Assembly (NCBI GenBank): GCA_000697055.1
Contig: JNDT01000526.1
Span: 1-64,000, forward strand
DNA: 64,000 nt
Direction: 5' to 3'
DNA from: Saksenaea vasiformis B4078
Taxonomy: Eukaryota > Mucoromycota > Mucoromycetes > Mucorales > Saksenaeaceae
A model generated the notes under the pieces. The model ran no database searches. It had not been told where the DNA came from and worked only from the letters and a program-made list of their open reading frames with translations. Below, piece after piece: positions 61,360-64,000 of the stretch (position 1 is the first letter of the stretch; each line of letters opens with the position of its first letter). The position numbers and the translations under genes are program-made.

Positions 61360-62941
61360 ATGTCAACTGAACAAAAGCTAGCCCAAGTTGATCCTGCCAA
61401 AACAAAGATCGAATGGCTGGTCATCGACACCAATGCCATTATTCACGGCATGTCTCTGAGGGATCTCGCCACCGAATTTTATACTTGTCCCGAAGTCATT
61501 ACCGAAATTAGAAGTGCTCACTCGAGAGAGTTTTTGACCCGATTGCCCTTTGAGATCCAGGTGGACGAGCCGTCAGAGGAAGCTATGAGAGCAGGTGCGT
61601 GGGTTCACTTATTATGGGTAACGGTAGCTTACGTCGATACGCGCCACAGTGATTGAGTTTTCGAAGAAGACCGGTGACTTTGCCTCCTTGTCTATTCCTG
61701 ACTTGAAAGTCCTTGCGTTGACTTATGCATTGGAAGCTAAAAAGAATGGAACTGGCCATATTAGGACAGAGCCGCTCAATGTAGGTTTTTTTTTCCCTTA
61801 CAAGTCTTGCTTATTCATCATGTTTATTTTAGCCTCGGCCTACAAAATTACCTACTGCACCACCACCGCCACCGGTACGAAGACGTCCAACCGAAGTACA
61901 AGTGGATGATGATGGATGGGAAGTTGTTCCAGTGAAGGGAAAGCGTGGCGGTTCGAAGAAACAAAGCACAACGAACCCTACAAAGACAGAGAGCACGGAG
62001 GAACAGACAACACCAAAAGAGACAGAAAATAAAGAACACGCTGAACCCGAGAAGAAGGAAGAAGCTACACCCGTCGAACAAATTACGGAGGCCGTCGCTG
62101 CTGCAACAATTGAAGATAATTCGGTTGCAGAAGTTGAGGAAGAAGAGGATAGCGATGATGGTGAATGGATCACACCTGAAAATGTGGAGGAGTTTAAGGC
62201 CAAAGAACTTGGCGTTACTCCCGAGGAACTGCGAAATGCGAAGCGGATGGATGTTGCTTGTATGACAGGTGACTTTGCCATGCAGGTAAATGAGATGCAT
62301 GCACTCTTAAAAAAGACAATGACATAACGTGGGGACTTAGAATGTTCTTCTGCAAATGCAGTTGAATCTCGTCTCTGCAGGTGGTCATCGTATTACCAAG
62401 ATTAAGAACTGGGTGCTACGATGCCATGCGTGCTACACGTAAGGACGCTCTCTTTTTACGCAAATCTAGACACTCACCATCCTATGTAGAGTGACCAGCA
62501 ACATGGAGAAAAAGTTCTGTCCCAAGTGTGGTAATGCCTCGTTGCGTCGTGTCTCTTGCAGCACCAATAGCAAAGGAGAAATCAGTTATCATTTGAAAAG
62601 AAACTTCCAGCACAATTTGCGAGGAACAAAGGTAGGAACACGTGGTCTGCTCCGTTTTTCTTTCTTACACACTTGTGCATTGATAGTACGATATGCCTGT
62701 TCCAAAAGGTGGTCGCCATGTAAACAACCTTGTTCTTCGTGAGGATCAAAAGGAATACATCAAGGCACAACAAAGCCGGTCGAAGCAGAAAGTAATTGAT
62801 ATGTTTGATCCCGATTTCATCCCCATGTCACGTAAGGCGGATATCCGTGAGGTGAATCACAATATGTATGGTACCGATGTCATTGGCTTTGGGCGCAGGA
62901 ATCCCAATGTGTCAAGAAGAAAGACAAAAAAGAAAAATTAG
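61360..62941 (+). CDS. NOB1: NOB1, 20S pre-rRNA endonuclease (PIN domain)
   Basis: Cleaves the D site of 20S pre-rRNA to make mature 18S rRNA late in 40S ribosome assembly. Exons 61360-61594, 61650-61780, 61833-62285, 62341-62438, 62490-62631, 62687-62941; 437 aa with all phases closing. The PIN domain (about aa 15-125) opens with EWLVIDTNAIIHG (catalytic Asp), continues LATEFYTCPEVITEIRS and closes SIPDLKVLALTYALE. A disordered acidic linker follows. Then MTGDFAMQNVLLQM, the zinc ribbon C-H-A-C...FCPKCG (about aa 299-318), YHLKRNFQHNLRGTKYDMPV, and the basic C-terminus with KADIREVNHNMYGTDVIGFG. The start at 61360 is the first ATG that leaves the PIN domain intact. Confidence 0.97.
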
Positions 62942-64000
62942 ATTTTGCATCCATCTATATTATATATACATTACATACACCTTGTTTTTTTTTCCGCCGC
63001 AGGTTGACATTTGTTTATAACAAAGCAATTTTGGTCTTGTAAAATTTCTGTCAATGAACTTCTTCTATCCTATCTTGAACTCGTGCGTACAAGATAATGA
63101 AGTAATGCTTCCTCGTGATGGAGAAATAGGCAGGAACTTGTACTACCGCTTGTTTTATGAATTATTAAGCAATCGATGTTGTACAGAATATGAGATGATT
63201 GTAAAGAACGTGTGGGTGCTGGCGTTCTTATCCGTTGTATAGAGGCCTCATACAAGCGAGCATTGCATTACAGAACACGCTTGGTGTGTCGGTCTTTCAA
63301 TTCCTTCTAGCGTCGATTTCTACTCTATATGTATACTGTATTTTCGAAGAACTTTTGCGCGTAAAAACGTTTTACTGAGCTTTTCTTCTCTTCTGATTTG
63401 TCAACGGTGATTCCTTTTTTTCGATTACTTTCTACTGTTCTTCTTTCATTATGCTGTAACTCTTACCTTTTTTTTCATTATATTTCTCGCCAAAACAATG
63501 GCGGATGTTTTGAGTGTATACAACTTTTGATACTTCAAGGAGATAGCTTTTCCTAGCAGCAGGCAAGAGTAGCTTCTGCTGAGGAAAATGCTTACGACTG
63601 TTGCCATTGGGAAGATGATATCAGACAGGATCGAGGGTAAACCATTACTGCCTACGTGTATTAGAATATACTTGCTGTAATAGTATATCAATGCTGTTTT
63701 CTCGCGATGAGTCTTCTCGCAGTGCTGCTTATATCGACGTCACTTCTTCTTCAGCTACTTCCATAGAATCTTCATCGTTCTTGCTCACAGCCACGTCCTC
63801 AAGTTTTTACAATATGTACGCATCTTTATGTTGAATTTTTATTCATCACCGTCATGTATCCATATCTTCTTTCTAAGGAATATTAGTCGACGAAAAACGC
63901 TGTGCAATCAGAGATGAATGAAAAGCCAAGTGCTTACCGTAGCGAAGCGAAGGTAAAAGGGCTTCCTGTGATGAGCATCTGCATGTGCATCGGCCCAATG
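62942..64000. other. Intergenic to window end, no supported gene
   Basis: NOB1 3' flank, then about 1 kb with no supported coding sequence. A short Ser-rich plus-strand frame around 63700-63830 could be the beginning of a gene continuing past the right edge, but no motif supports this. Confidence 0.4.

Overview
The window is nuclear DNA from a filamentous fungus, most likely a Mucoromycota member (Mucorales-like). The evidence is short GT-AG introns of about 44-85 nt with CTAAC/CTGAC-type branch sites, a fungal lysine-pathway gene (LYS1), fungal IKS1 kinase, a class C GPCR of the type kept in early-diverging fungi, and several protein families I recognise as multi-copy in Mucorales. Gene models were spliced by hand. 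For most genes all exon phases close on a whole number of codons. No RNA gene, CRISPR array or prokaryotic feature was found.

Left part (1-9.1 kb): a Fanzor (eukaryotic TnpB-like) nuclease gene runs off the left edge on the minus strand. It is followed by an ECHDC1-like enoyl-CoA hydratase-family gene (minus) and the 12-exon IKS1 kinase (plus). Between 9.9 and 11.1 kb lies unrecognised minus-strand coding sequence, then PET100 (plus).

Middle (12.8-44.6 kb): this is the housekeeping core. It holds a PHD-finger/IFH1-like nuclear protein (minus), a MITE with near-perfect 34-bp arms, a serine-rich repeat protein, SART1/SNU66 (plus), a single-exon PH-domain protein (plus), an ankyrin-DIL protein (plus) and a 15-exon class C GPCR (plus). 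A compact minus-strand run follows: ECL1-like, MSI1/HAT2 histone chaperone, LYS1 and the 9-1-1 clamp subunit RAD1.

Right part (44.7-64 kb): repeat-rich. It contains two copies of a multi-copy unknown family, a ~600-bp dispersed repeat shared with the 22-kb region, a CACTA-like transposase scrap, an XPG-like/DDE relic pair and a second, decayed Fanzor-family relic. Two normal genes interrupt it: a CNH-domain protein (49.1-50.6 kb) and NOB1 (61.4-62.9 kb).

The most notable system is the pair of Fanzor-family loci. The left one keeps all three RuvC acidic motifs and the zinc ribbon but shows an apparent 1-nt frameshift in an A-rich run near its N-terminus. The right one keeps only the last motifs and is broken by stops.
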